Positions 51,774 to 59,629 of a stretch of 64,000 nt of DNA are shown here, in pieces (position 1 is the first letter of the stretch; each line of letters opens with the position of its first letter). The position numbers and the translations under genes were made by a program. Below the pieces are notes generated by a model. It searched no databases. It had not been told where the DNA came from and saw only the letters and a program-made list of their open reading frames with translations. Source of the DNA: Mycolicibacterium komossense (GTDB taxonomy: Bacteria; Actinomycetota; Actinomycetes; Mycobacteriales; Mycobacteriaceae); the NCBI RefSeq assembly GCF_025822605.1, contig NZ_JACKTY010000040.1:187-64186 (forward strand), read 5' to 3'.

Positions 51774-53611
51774 GTGCCGAGTTCCAGTCCGTCCAGATCA
51801 CCCTGATCACGCCAGCCCGCCAACAGATCGCCGAAGGCGTAGAAGCCTGGGCCGTAGGGCTCACCGAGATGTGATCGAATACCTTCGCTTTCGGCGCCGC
51901 TGCCGCCTCCTTCGTTGTTGTAGTAGCCCGGTGTGCACTCGGAGTCGAACGCCGAGTTGTCGATCAGATTCTCCCTGATCGTCGCGCACCAGGCGTCCTG
52001 CGCATCCTGCGTCGGCTCCACCGTGGTGGCCCCGCGCTTGAGTGCTTCGGCGATGACGTAGGCGATATGTTCGCCCTGCAGTTCGTAATTCGCGGCGATA
52101 TTCGCCGAGATGCCCACCTGGGTGAACCCGGTGAAGAACTGGTTGGGAAAGCCGCGACTGGTCAGGCCGTGCAGCGTCTTGTAGCCCTCGGCCCAGTGGT
52201 CGTACAGCGACAACCCGTCCCGGCCGGTGATCGCGTCGATGGCGTACCGCCGGCTGATCTCGGTGGTGATCTCGAAACCACTGGCGAAGATGATGCAGTC
52301 GACCTCGTACTCCGTGCCGCCTGCGACGATGCCATTGACGGTGATCTTCTCCACACCCTTGGCGTCGGAGACGTCGACCAGGGTGACGTTCGGCCGGTTG
52401 AACGTCGAAAGATAGTCGTCATTGGAACACGGCCGCTTACAGAGGAATCGGTAGAACGGCTTGAGCGCCTCGGCGGTCTCGGGGTCGTCGACCAGGCCGT
52501 CGATGCGGCGGCGCAGCCGTTCCATCAGTTTGTAGTCCTCCTCCTCACGCAGACCCATGAACTGCTCGGGGGTCATGGAGGCGGGGTCCTCCAGCGCGAG
52601 GACGCGCGCGGCAGTGTTGCGGCCGAGTTCGGTCCAGAAGTCGCAGACGTAGTCCGGCTGGCCCAGGGCCATGCCCTCGAAGGTCCAGGCATGAAAGTTG
52701 CGTTGCCGCTCCTTCTGCCAGCCGGGCCGCAGCGTCTTGACCCAGCTAGGGTCGGTGGGGGTGTTGTTGCGCTCGTCGACGGTCGACGGGGTGCGCTGAA
52801 AGACGTACAGGTGCTGGGCATCCCGGCCGAGGAAGGGCACCAGCTGAACGCCCGTGGCGCCCGTGCCGATCAGCGCAACTTTCTTGTCGGCCAGCTTGTC
52901 CAATCCGCCGGTCGCATCGCCTCCGGTGTAGTCGTAATCCCAACGCGAGGAGTGGAAGAGGTGGCCGCCGAAGTCTTTGATGCCCGGGATCCCCGGCAGT
53001 TTCGGCCGGTTGAACGAACCCGATCCCAACACCACGAAGCGAGCCCGGATATCGTCGCCGCGATTGGTGCTGATCCGCCAGCGCGCGATGTCGTCGTCCC
53101 AGTTCAGCTCGCGCACCTGGGTGGAGAAGACGGCGCCGTCGTAGAGGCCGAAGTGCTTGCCGATATTGCGGCAATGCTGGTAGATCTCGGCCCCGTCCGC
53201 GAACTTCTTACTCGGGATGAAGCTCAGCTCTTCGAGTAGCGGTATATAGCAATATGATTCGTTATCACACTGGATGCCCGGGTAGCGGTTCCAGTACCAG
53301 ACGCCACCGAAGTCGCCGCCCTGTTCGATGATGTGCACATCCTCGACGCCGGCCTTCTTCAGCGCCGCCCCGCACAGCAGGCCGGCGAACCCGCCGCCGA
53401 GAACAGCCACGTCGATATCGGTGTCGAGCGGGTCCCGTTCGACATACGCTGTGTGTGGATCGATTTCGGCGAAGCCGGCGAATTCGTGCTCAGTCTCGAC
53501 GTACTGCCGGGAGCCTTCCTTGCGTAGCCGCTTCTCGCGCTCGATGCGGTACTTCTCGCGCAGCGTCGGAATGTCGACATCGGTCGGGGTATCGGTGGGG
53601 CCGCAGGTCAT
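51770..53611 (-). CDS. Baeyer-Villiger monooxygenase (type I, FAD/NADPH)
   Basis: 613 aa. Inserts one oxygen atom next to a ketone, giving an ester or lactone. First Rossmann motif GGGFAG (72-77), the BVMO fingerprint FGGHLFHSSRWD (214-225) and second Rossmann motif GTGATG (249-254) are complete. The 65-residue N-terminal extension (TLREKYRIEREKRLRKEG) resembles that of BVMOs acting on large cyclic ketones such as cyclopentadecanone. Coupled to its neighbours by 4-bp overlaps. Confidence 0.92.
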   Translation of the reverse strand: MTCGPTDTPTDVDIPTLREKYRIEREKRLRKEGSRQYVETEHEFAGFAEIDPHTAYVERDPLDTDIDVAVLGGGFAGLLCGAALKKAGVEDVHIIEQGGDFGGVWYWNRYPGIQCDNESYCYIPLLEELSFIPSKKFADGAEIYQHCRNIGKHFGLYDGAVFSTQVRELNWDDDIARWRISTNRGDDIRARFVVLGSGSFNRPKLPGIPGIKDFGGHLFHSSRWDYDYTGGDATGGLDKLADKKVALIGTGATGVQLVPFLGRDAQHLYVFQRTPSTVDERNNTPTDPSWVKTLRPGWQKERQRNFHAWTFEGMALGQPDYVCDFWTELGRNTAARVLALEDPASMTPEQFMGLREEEDYKLMERLRRRIDGLVDDPETAEALKPFYRFLCKRPCSNDDYLSTFNRPNVTLVDVSDAKGVEKITVNGIVAGGTEYEVDCIIFASGFEITTEISRRYAIDAITGRDGLSLYDHWAEGYKTLHGLTSRGFPNQFFTGFTQVGISANIAANYELQGEHIAYVIAEALKRGATTVEPTQDAQDAWCATIRENLIDNSAFDSECTPGYYNNEGGGSGAESEGIRSHLGEPYGPGFYAFGDLLAGWRDQGDLDGLELGT

Positions 53612-54804
53612 GCCAGCGCCTCCGCGGGCAGTGCGGCCTCGTGCAGGGGGGCGGCCATCGCGTGCACCGCGGGCAGGACCTCTCGGGCGAAGAGCTTCAC
53701 GCTCTCGATGCCGTCGGCATAGGACATGGTGCCGAACTGCGGGACGATGGTCACCTCGGAAAATGAGCAGGCCTCCTGGGCTGCCTTGAGCTTCTCGAAA
53801 ATGGTGTCCGGCGTACCGATCAGCAGATTCGAGGCGTGATAGCCGGGGAGCTTCTTGGTGCCGGGTTCGGGCTGCTTGCCCTGTACACCCTCGGCGAGGA
53901 TCGCGGTCGCCGTGGCTTCGCGGTCGGCGTAGGCCTCATACCCCTTGATGCCCTTGAAGTTCGACGCATCGGCGAAGCCGTAGTGCACGTTGACGTCCCG
54001 GTTGGCGGTCCAGATCCATTCGTCGGTCTGCGCCGCTAGATCTTCTTCCGGTACCGATCCGTCTGTGCAGTACATGAACATCACGTTTTTGGGCTGGCAG
54101 GGCTCGAAGCCCTCCTCCTTGCGGAAGGTGTTCACCTTCTGTACCTCGGCGCCGGCATCCCAGATCGGCTTGTTGCCGACGAACAGCGGGACCATGCCGC
54201 GCCGCGACAGGATCTCCAGCGACTCGGCCGTCGAGGAGGAGCTGTAGATCCGGGAGAACAGGTCCGTGCTGTACGGCTCGGGGCGCAGCGACATCTCCGG
54301 GAACGAGAAGATCTCGCCGTCGTAGGAGAACCGCTCACCGCTGAACGCGAGTTCGAGGACGTCCAGACACTCGTTGAACCGCTCGCGGCTTTCCTCCCGC
54401 GGCACGCCGACGGCGTCGAATTCGGACTTCGACACGCCCCGGCCGATGCCGATGGTGTTGTAGCGCCCCTTGGAAAGGATATCGAGATAGGCGATCTGGT
54501 GCGCCAGTCGGACCGGATTCCACCAGGGCGCGACGGCGACGAACGTGCCGAGGCCGACCCGTTCGGTGCGACCGGCGAAGTAGGTCAGCGCCTGGATCGG
54601 GTTGGGCGTCATGCCATACGGGGTGCCGCAGTGCTCGGGGAACCAGATCCCGTCGAAACCCAGCGGCTCGGCGAGGTCGCCGAGGGCGAGGGCACCTTCG
54701 ACGCACTGCCAGTCGGGGGTCTCCGGTGGACTGCTGAAGTTGCCGGCCAGCACGCGATCCCAGTCGTGCGAGTTCTGCGCCCCGGTCCCTAGATTAACTT
54801 TCAC
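53608..54804 (-). CDS. LLM-class (luciferase-like) flavin-dependent monooxygenase
   Basis: 398 aa TIM-barrel. FDGIWFPEHCGTPYGMTPNP, TERVGLGTFVAVAPWWNPVRLAHQIAYLD-type core and GRYNTIGIGRGVS are typical of long-chain alkane or cyclic-ketone type LLM enzymes. FMNH2 or F420 would be the cofactor, and no dedicated reductase is adjacent. GTG start with AAAGGA upstream. Separated from the Rieske gene by a hairpin. Confidence 0.87.
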   Translation of the reverse strand: MKVNLGTGAQNSHDWDRVLAGNFSSPPETPDWQCVEGALALGDLAEPLGFDGIWFPEHCGTPYGMTPNPIQALTYFAGRTERVGLGTFVAVAPWWNPVRLAHQIAYLDILSKGRYNTIGIGRGVSKSEFDAVGVPREESRERFNECLDVLELAFSGERFSYDGEIFSFPEMSLRPEPYSTDLFSRIYSSSSTAESLEILSRRGMVPLFVGNKPIWDAGAEVQKVNTFRKEEGFEPCQPKNVMFMYCTDGSVPEEDLAAQTDEWIWTANRDVNVHYGFADASNFKGIKGYEAYADREATATAILAEGVQGKQPEPGTKKLPGYHASNLLIGTPDTIFEKLKAAQEACSFSEVTIVPQFGTMSYADGIESVKLFAREVLPAVHAMAAPLHEAALPAEALA

Positions 54805-54818
54805 AGCTATTCCTTTCC

Positions 54819-54867
54819 GATTTCGGCGTGCTCAGTCGCGCTGAGCGCAACTGAGCACGCCGAAATC
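54819..54867. repeat. Hairpin element, copy 2 (perfect 17-bp arms)
   Basis: GATTTCGGCGTGCTCAG and its exact complement are separated by a 15-nt loop. The right arm covers the last base pairs of the Rieske gene's stop codon. It is the only gap in the otherwise coupled operon, and could act as processing or attenuation site. Copy 1 is at 25511. Confidence 0.8.
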
Positions 54868-56272
54868 ACGTCAGATCGTGGGGTTCGCCGGTGCCCATGT
54901 ATTTGGACAGCTGGTAGTGCAGGTTGACGGTGCTGCGTTCGCGATACGGGTTGGGCTTGGTGCCGGGGAAGCCGAGGGATTTCATGCCCTGCTGGACTGC
55001 GGCCATATTGGAGAAGTCCTGCGGCAGCACCGAGAGCCAGTTGGGGTCGCCGACCGGGGTGTACACCCATTCCGTCTGCGGCTCTTCGCCTTTCGGGTAC
55101 AACTCGAACACCGCGACCTCGAAGATGCACTTGTCCGGGTGGTAGCTGGGGTCGGGGCGGGCGCTGTAGCACAGCGCACTGGTCAGCCCCTGACCGATCT
55201 GGAAGTTCGGGAAGATCTGCCACGCGGTACCACTTTGACCGAGGATGTCCGCGGGAATGGTGGGCCAGATGACGCCACGCGCCGCATCGTCGTTGCGGGC
55301 CGAGGTCAGCCAGTGCTCGAGGACCTTGTCGGCCGGGGTGCCCTCGGGTAGCTCCTCGACGAGGCGCTTGGCGGCATTCACCAGGGTCGCCGTGGTGGTG
55401 GCGTTGGTCTCCTCCATGGTGTACACCTGCATCTCCGCTGTCGAGATACGGGGATCTCCGGAACCCAGCCGGATCTTGGATTTCGTCTCGTCCAAGCCTT
55501 TTGGTGCGTCGTAGCCGATATTGCTGTGCCTGCCCTGCGCCTTGGCCCAGCCCTTGAACTCACCGAACTTGTTGAACTCCGGGTGCGTGGTGAACACGTG
55601 GTAAGTCTCGTTGAAGGCCTCCAGCGCGACCTTCCAGTTGCAGTCGAAGTTCAGCCACTTGCGCCATTTGAAGCGCATGTTCTCCAAGCCGAACGGATCG
55701 AGGATCTTCGCGGCCGGAAAAAGGTAGTCGGCCAGGGGTTCCGGGTCGGTATCCATGTTGATGAACAGCCAGCCGCCCCAGGTGTCGACGTTGACATGCG
55801 CCAGGTGCGTGTTCGCCGGGGTCAGTGCGCCCTGCCAGTCGTCCTGCTCGCGGATATGCGTGCACGCGCCGTCCAGACCGTAGGTCCAGCCGTGGAATCC
55901 GCACACGAACGACTTTCGCGTGCGATCGCAGGCGTTCTTGGCCCCCGGCGGAACGTCGACCAGGCGCCGGCCGCGGTGCATGCAGACGTTGTGGTGGGCA
56001 GTGAAGTTGTCCGCCGCCGGGCCGGTCCCGGTGCGGACCACGATGATCGAGTCGTCGAGGATGTCGTAGGTCAGGTAGCTGCCGACCTCGGGGATCTCTT
56101 CGACGCGGCCGACCTGCTGCCAGACCTTGCGCCACAACTTGTCTCGCTCGGCGCGGGCATATGCCTCTGAGATGTAGGCCTGTACCGGAATCGTCGTCGG
56201 TGCCGAAAGTTCCTCGACCGCCTCGGCGACCACATCGTCTTTCGCGTCTTTGATGTCCGTCGTGTCTGTCAT
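54866..56272 (-). CDS. Rieske non-heme iron oxygenase, alpha subunit
   Basis: 468 aa. 2Fe-2S ligands Cys97-x-His99 and Cys124-x2-His127, mononuclear iron site Glu222-x2-His225-x4-His230 in NETYHVFTTH. The spacing between the two Rieske pairs is 24, against 15-18 in most relatives, because of an insertion around PPGAKNACDRTRKSF. Predicted to hydroxylate an unactivated or aromatic carbon. No ferredoxin, reductase or beta subunit lies in the cluster. Start ATG overlaps the SDR stop as TGATG. Confidence 0.92.
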   Translation of the reverse strand: MTDTTDIKDAKDDVVAEAVEELSAPTTIPVQAYISEAYARAERDKLWRKVWQQVGRVEEIPEVGSYLTYDILDDSIIVVRTGTGPAADNFTAHHNVCMHRGRRLVDVPPGAKNACDRTRKSFVCGFHGWTYGLDGACTHIREQDDWQGALTPANTHLAHVNVDTWGGWLFINMDTDPEPLADYLFPAAKILDPFGLENMRFKWRKWLNFDCNWKVALEAFNETYHVFTTHPEFNKFGEFKGWAKAQGRHSNIGYDAPKGLDETKSKIRLGSGDPRISTAEMQVYTMEETNATTTATLVNAAKRLVEELPEGTPADKVLEHWLTSARNDDAARGVIWPTIPADILGQSGTAWQIFPNFQIGQGLTSALCYSARPDPSYHPDKCIFEVAVFELYPKGEEPQTEWVYTPVGDPNWLSVLPQDFSNMAAVQQGMKSLGFPGTKPNPYRERSTVNLHYQLSKYMGTGEPHDLT

Positions 56273-57126
56273 CAGGTCCTCCTGATCTCCGCGCGGAAGG
56301 TCTCGTCTTTCAAGAACAGAGACGTGTGGTCGGGAGCCAGGTGGCTCCACTTGAGGTTCATGCCGCCGTCGACCAGCAGCGTCTGCCCGGTGATATAGCT
56401 CGACAGGTCCGAGAGCAGAAAGAGAACGGCGCCCGCCTGCTCCTCGGGGCGCCCGCGGCGGCCCATCGCGATCGCCGCGCGGTCCCGGTCGGGGTCGGGG
56501 TCGACGTAGGTGGCCGACGCAGCGGTCTCCGTCACGCCGGGCGCGATCGCGTTGACCCGGATGCCGTCGGTGGCCAGCTCGAGAGCCATCGTGCGGGTCA
56601 TCGCGACCACTGCGGCTTTGGCTGCGCCATAGGCAATGTGGAACGGTGCGGTGTTCATCCCGCTGATCGATGAGATCGACACGATCGACCCCGGGTTTCC
56701 CTGCGCCCTGATCTCGGCCGCGACGGCCTGACTGGTGAAAAACGTCGTTTCGAGATTCGCGGTGAACAGATCGCGCCAGTCGGACCGCGACACTCTGGTG
56801 GCGGGCATCCACGTGGCCGGTGCCGCCCCGCCAGCCACGTTCACCAGCCCGTAGAGCTCTCCCTCGGCCTCCCGGGCCCGGTCCATGATCGTCGCGATGC
56901 CGTCATCGGTGCGGGCGTCGGCCGCAACCGGCACCACCGGCAGACCGCGCCGCGCGAGCGGGCCCACATGCTCGTCGAGATTGTCCTGCGAGCGGCTGAC
57001 TGCGATCACGGTGGCACCGGCTTCGGCTGCCAGCGCGGTGATCGTCGTACCGATCCCCCCGCCTCCCGCGCCGGACACCACGACGACGCGACCGGACAAG
57101 TCGAGCAGGCCTTCCAGCACAGCCAC
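56272..57126 (-). CDS. SDR family oxidoreductase
   Basis: 284 aa. An unusual glycine-rich loop SGAGGGGIGTT, then NVAGG, SSISGMN, YGAAKAA, and NAIAPGVTETA. First gene of the minus-strand catabolic operon, GTG start with AGAAAGTGAG before it. Likely oxidises the alcohol made by the oxygenases. Its -10 box overlaps a palindromic operator. Confidence 0.9.
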   Translation of the reverse strand: MAVLEGLLDLSGRVVVVSGAGGGGIGTTITALAAEAGATVIAVSRSQDNLDEHVGPLARRGLPVVPVAADARTDDGIATIMDRAREAEGELYGLVNVAGGAAPATWMPATRVSRSDWRDLFTANLETTFFTSQAVAAEIRAQGNPGSIVSISSISGMNTAPFHIAYGAAKAAVVAMTRTMALELATDGIRVNAIAPGVTETAASATYVDPDPDRDRAAIAMGRRGRPEEQAGAVLFLLSDLSSYITGQTLLVDGGMNLKWSHLAPDHTSLFLKDETFRAEIRRT

Positions 57127-57140
57127 GTCTCACTTTCTAT

Positions 57141-57156
57141 TTGTCCGGACAACATA
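57141..57156 (-). promoter_or_regulatory. GntR operator 1 overlapping the minus-strand promoter
   Basis: TTGTCCGGACAA (57141-57152) is a perfect 12-bp palindrome with the GTC-NN-GAC core of HutC/DasR-type GntR operators. The -10 element TATGTT (minus strand, 57156-57151) overlaps it. Confidence 0.68.
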
Positions 57157-57159
57157 CGC

Positions 57160-57180
57160 TGTTCTACCAATTGAAGAACA
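57160..57180. promoter_or_regulatory. Inverted repeat TGTTCT-N9-AGAACA
   Basis: Perfect 6-bp arms lie 8 bp beyond operator 1, in the -35 region of the minus-strand promoter. Might be for a second regulator. Confidence 0.35.
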
Positions 57181-57236
57181 CTATTCCGCAGCGGCGATAG
57201 ACCCGTCAAGGGTTCTAACGGCCGCTGCCCTGTCTA

Positions 57237-57265
57237 TTGTCTGGACTACTTCGAGTTGATATCGT
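57237..57265 (+). promoter_or_regulatory. GntR operator 2 and plus-strand -10 box
   Basis: TTGTCTGGACTA (57237-57248) matches operator 1 at 10 of 12 bases. TATCGT (57260-57265) is a TANNNT -10 element, 7 nt before the GTG start at 57273, so the transcript is probably leaderless and the operator covers the -35 to -10 spacer. Confidence 0.62.
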
Positions 57266-57272
57266 CCGACGC

Positions 57273-58889
57273 GTGACCGGCGGACCGAAGACTCGTTACG
57301 CTGCCCCGCTGTCGCCGACGCTCGCGCCAGGGTGGCGCCTCGACCGCCTCGTCCCGCCGAGCCGACTGTTCGGCGCCAACGGTCTGCGGACCGGCCCGGA
57401 CGGCCGGATCTACATCGCGCAGGTGACCGGGAGCCAGATCAGCGCGCTCAACCTGGCCACCGGGGAGCTGGAAACCGTCAGCGCCAAGGGCGGCGAGATC
57501 ATCGCGCCCGACGACGTCGCATTCGACGCCCAGGGCAATCTGTTCGCCACCGAGGTGATGGATGGCCGGGTCAGCGTGCGCGACACCGACGGCACCACCC
57601 GCGTGCTGCGCGACGACATCCCCTCGGCGAACGGCATCACCTTCCACCGCGGGCGGCTGTTCATCGGTGAGTGCCGCGAGGGCGGCCGCCTGATGGAGTT
57701 CGACCTGACCGGTGGTGCACCGCGCGTGCTCCTGGAGAACGTGCCGTCGCCCAACGCCATGGAGGTCGGACCCGACGGGCTGCTGTACTTCCCCGTGATG
57801 GGGGCCAACGAGATCTGGCGCATCGACCCGGACGGGCAGCGGGACCTTCGCCCAGAAGTGATAGCGACCGGGCTCGGCGTGCCCGACTCGGTCAAGTTCG
57901 ACGCCGACGGCTGCATAGTGTCGACTCAGGTGGCCAGCGGCCAGGTCCTGCGCATCGACCCGCGCACCGGTGGGCAGACCGTGCTCGCCCAGCTGACTCC
58001 CGGCCTTGACAACTGCACCATCGCCGACGGCAGGCTGTTCGCGTCGAACTTCACCGGCGAGATCACCGAGATCCTCGGCGACGGCACCACCAGAACCACG
58101 CTGCCCGGCGCCCTGAACTGGCCGCTGGATCTCGCCGTCGGCGCCGACGGCCGCGTCTACGTCGCCGACGGGACGTACTTCTACGTGCTACTGCCCGACG
58201 GATCCATGCAGACGGTGGGAATGCTCTTCTCCCCAGGGTATCCGGGGTTCCTGCGTGGATTGGTCGCCTCGGGGCCCGGCGAGTTCACGGTCACCACCTC
58301 GGGCGGGCAGATCGCGCGCTACCGCCCGGCGACCCACGAATGCGACTACCTGGCAGACGGTTTCGAACAGCTTTATGGCGTGGGGCTGTTGCCGGGCGCG
58401 GTAGTGGCGGTCGAACAGGGCTCCGGGCGGGTGGTGGCGGTCGACGCCAAGGGCTCCGGCGGGGTGGAGGTGCTGGCATCGGGGCTGGACGAGCCGGTCG
58501 GTATCACCGTGACAGCAGACGGCTCCGTCCTGGTCGCGGAATCCGGTCGGGTGGTACGGGTTTCGGGTGGCAGCGTCGAGGCCGTCGTCGACGGTCTGCA
58601 ACGGCCCCAGGGTCTGCTCGCCGCCGATGACGAGCTGTTCGTCGTGGACGCGGGCGAACAGGCGGTGCTCGCGATTGACCTGGCCACCGGTACCCGCACG
58701 ACGATCGCGGCGGGCCTGCCCATCGGGCCGCCGCCCGGAGTGCACCCCAAGCCCCTCAACGGCATGCCGCCGTTCTCCGGGCCGCAGGGCCCGTTCGCCG
58801 GGATCGCCGCAGGCCCGGACGGCACGCTGTATGTGTCGGCCGACGGAGAGGGCAGCGTGCTCGCGCTGCGCCGGAGCCGATCGAGATGA
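57273..58889 (+). CDS. SMP-30/gluconolactonase-like beta-propeller protein, double length
   Basis: 538 aa. Repeated units of the type GPDGRIYIAQ, DAQGNLFATE, GPDGLLYFPV, GADGRVYVAD, TADGSVLVAE, GPDGTLYVSA are the blades of SMP-30/NHL propellers. Most SMP-30 lactonases are about 300 aa, so this has nearly two propellers. No signal peptide. In a cluster with a Baeyer-Villiger enzyme, opening of the lactone product is the obvious role, but it is not shown. GTG 57273 start keeps operator 2 out of the coding region. Confidence 0.78.
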   Translation: MTGGPKTRYAAPLSPTLAPGWRLDRLVPPSRLFGANGLRTGPDGRIYIAQVTGSQISALNLATGELETVSAKGGEIIAPDDVAFDAQGNLFATEVMDGRVSVRDTDGTTRVLRDDIPSANGITFHRGRLFIGECREGGRLMEFDLTGGAPRVLLENVPSPNAMEVGPDGLLYFPVMGANEIWRIDPDGQRDLRPEVIATGLGVPDSVKFDADGCIVSTQVASGQVLRIDPRTGGQTVLAQLTPGLDNCTIADGRLFASNFTGEITEILGDGTTRTTLPGALNWPLDLAVGADGRVYVADGTYFYVLLPDGSMQTVGMLFSPGYPGFLRGLVASGPGEFTVTTSGGQIARYRPATHECDYLADGFEQLYGVGLLPGAVVAVEQGSGRVVAVDAKGSGGVEVLASGLDEPVGITVTADGSVLVAESGRVVRVSGGSVEAVVDGLQRPQGLLAADDELFVVDAGEQAVLAIDLATGTRTTIAAGLPIGPPPGVHPKPLNGMPPFSGPQGPFAGIAAGPDGTLYVSADGEGSVLALRRSRSR

Positions 58890-59629
58890 CCGTCACCCCA
58901 GCCGATCACCGCTATCTTCAGGTAGCCCGCACCCTACGCAAGGAGATCGTGGACGGGGTGTATCCGGTGGGTTCCCAGCTGCCCACCGAACACGAACTGT
59001 GTGAGCGTTTCGAGGTCAGCCGATACACGGTGCGGGAGGCACTGCGGCGTCTCCGGGAGGACAACCTGGTGTCCTCCCGCCCGCGGGCCGGCACGATGGT
59101 GGTACCGCGCGTCACCGTGAGCTCGTATGCGCAGGACAACATGACGATCAACGACCTACTGGCCTTCGCCAGCGGTGCCGGGCTCGATATCGAAGCCACC
59201 CGGATGGTCACTCTCGACGCGGAACTCGCCTCGCGCACCGGACTTCCCGAGGGGCAGGAATGGCTGACCGTCCTCGGTTTCCGCCAGGCCGTCGGTGCCG
59301 AATACACCCATTGCTGGACCGAGTACTACATCAACCGCGCCTACGCCGCGGTCGGGCGCATGCTCCAGCGGCACAGCGGTCCGATCTTCCCCCTGATCGA
59401 AGACTTGTTCGGGATCAGCGTCGTCGAGGTCTATCAGGAGATCGGTGCCGTACTGGTCACCCAGGAACTCGCCGAACGCCTTCAGGTGCCGGCCGGTTCG
59501 CCCGCCGTGGAGGTGCACCGCACCTACAAAACCTCCGACGGCGATATTGCGCAGGTCACCATCAACACCCACCCCGCCTCCCGCTTCCGCCACTCGATGA
59601 CGTTGCGGCGGGTGAGGGACGAGCAGTGA
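58886..59629 (+). CDS. GntR family regulator with UTRA domain (HutC subfamily)
   Basis: 247 aa. Winged HTH at about 10-75 (GSQLPTEHELCERFEVSRYTVREALRRL), then a UTRA effector domain (about 95-240). Overlaps the propeller gene as ATGA. The only regulator in the cluster, and so the likely owner of the TTGTCCGGACAA sites at the divergent promoters. Effector probably the substrate or an acyl-CoA. Confidence 0.92.
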   Translation: MTVTPADHRYLQVARTLRKEIVDGVYPVGSQLPTEHELCERFEVSRYTVREALRRLREDNLVSSRPRAGTMVVPRVTVSSYAQDNMTINDLLAFASGAGLDIEATRMVTLDAELASRTGLPEGQEWLTVLGFRQAVGAEYTHCWTEYYINRAYAAVGRMLQRHSGPIFPLIEDLFGISVVEVYQEIGAVLVTQELAERLQVPAGSPAVEVHRTYKTSDGDIAQVTINTHPASRFRHSMTLRRVRDEQ

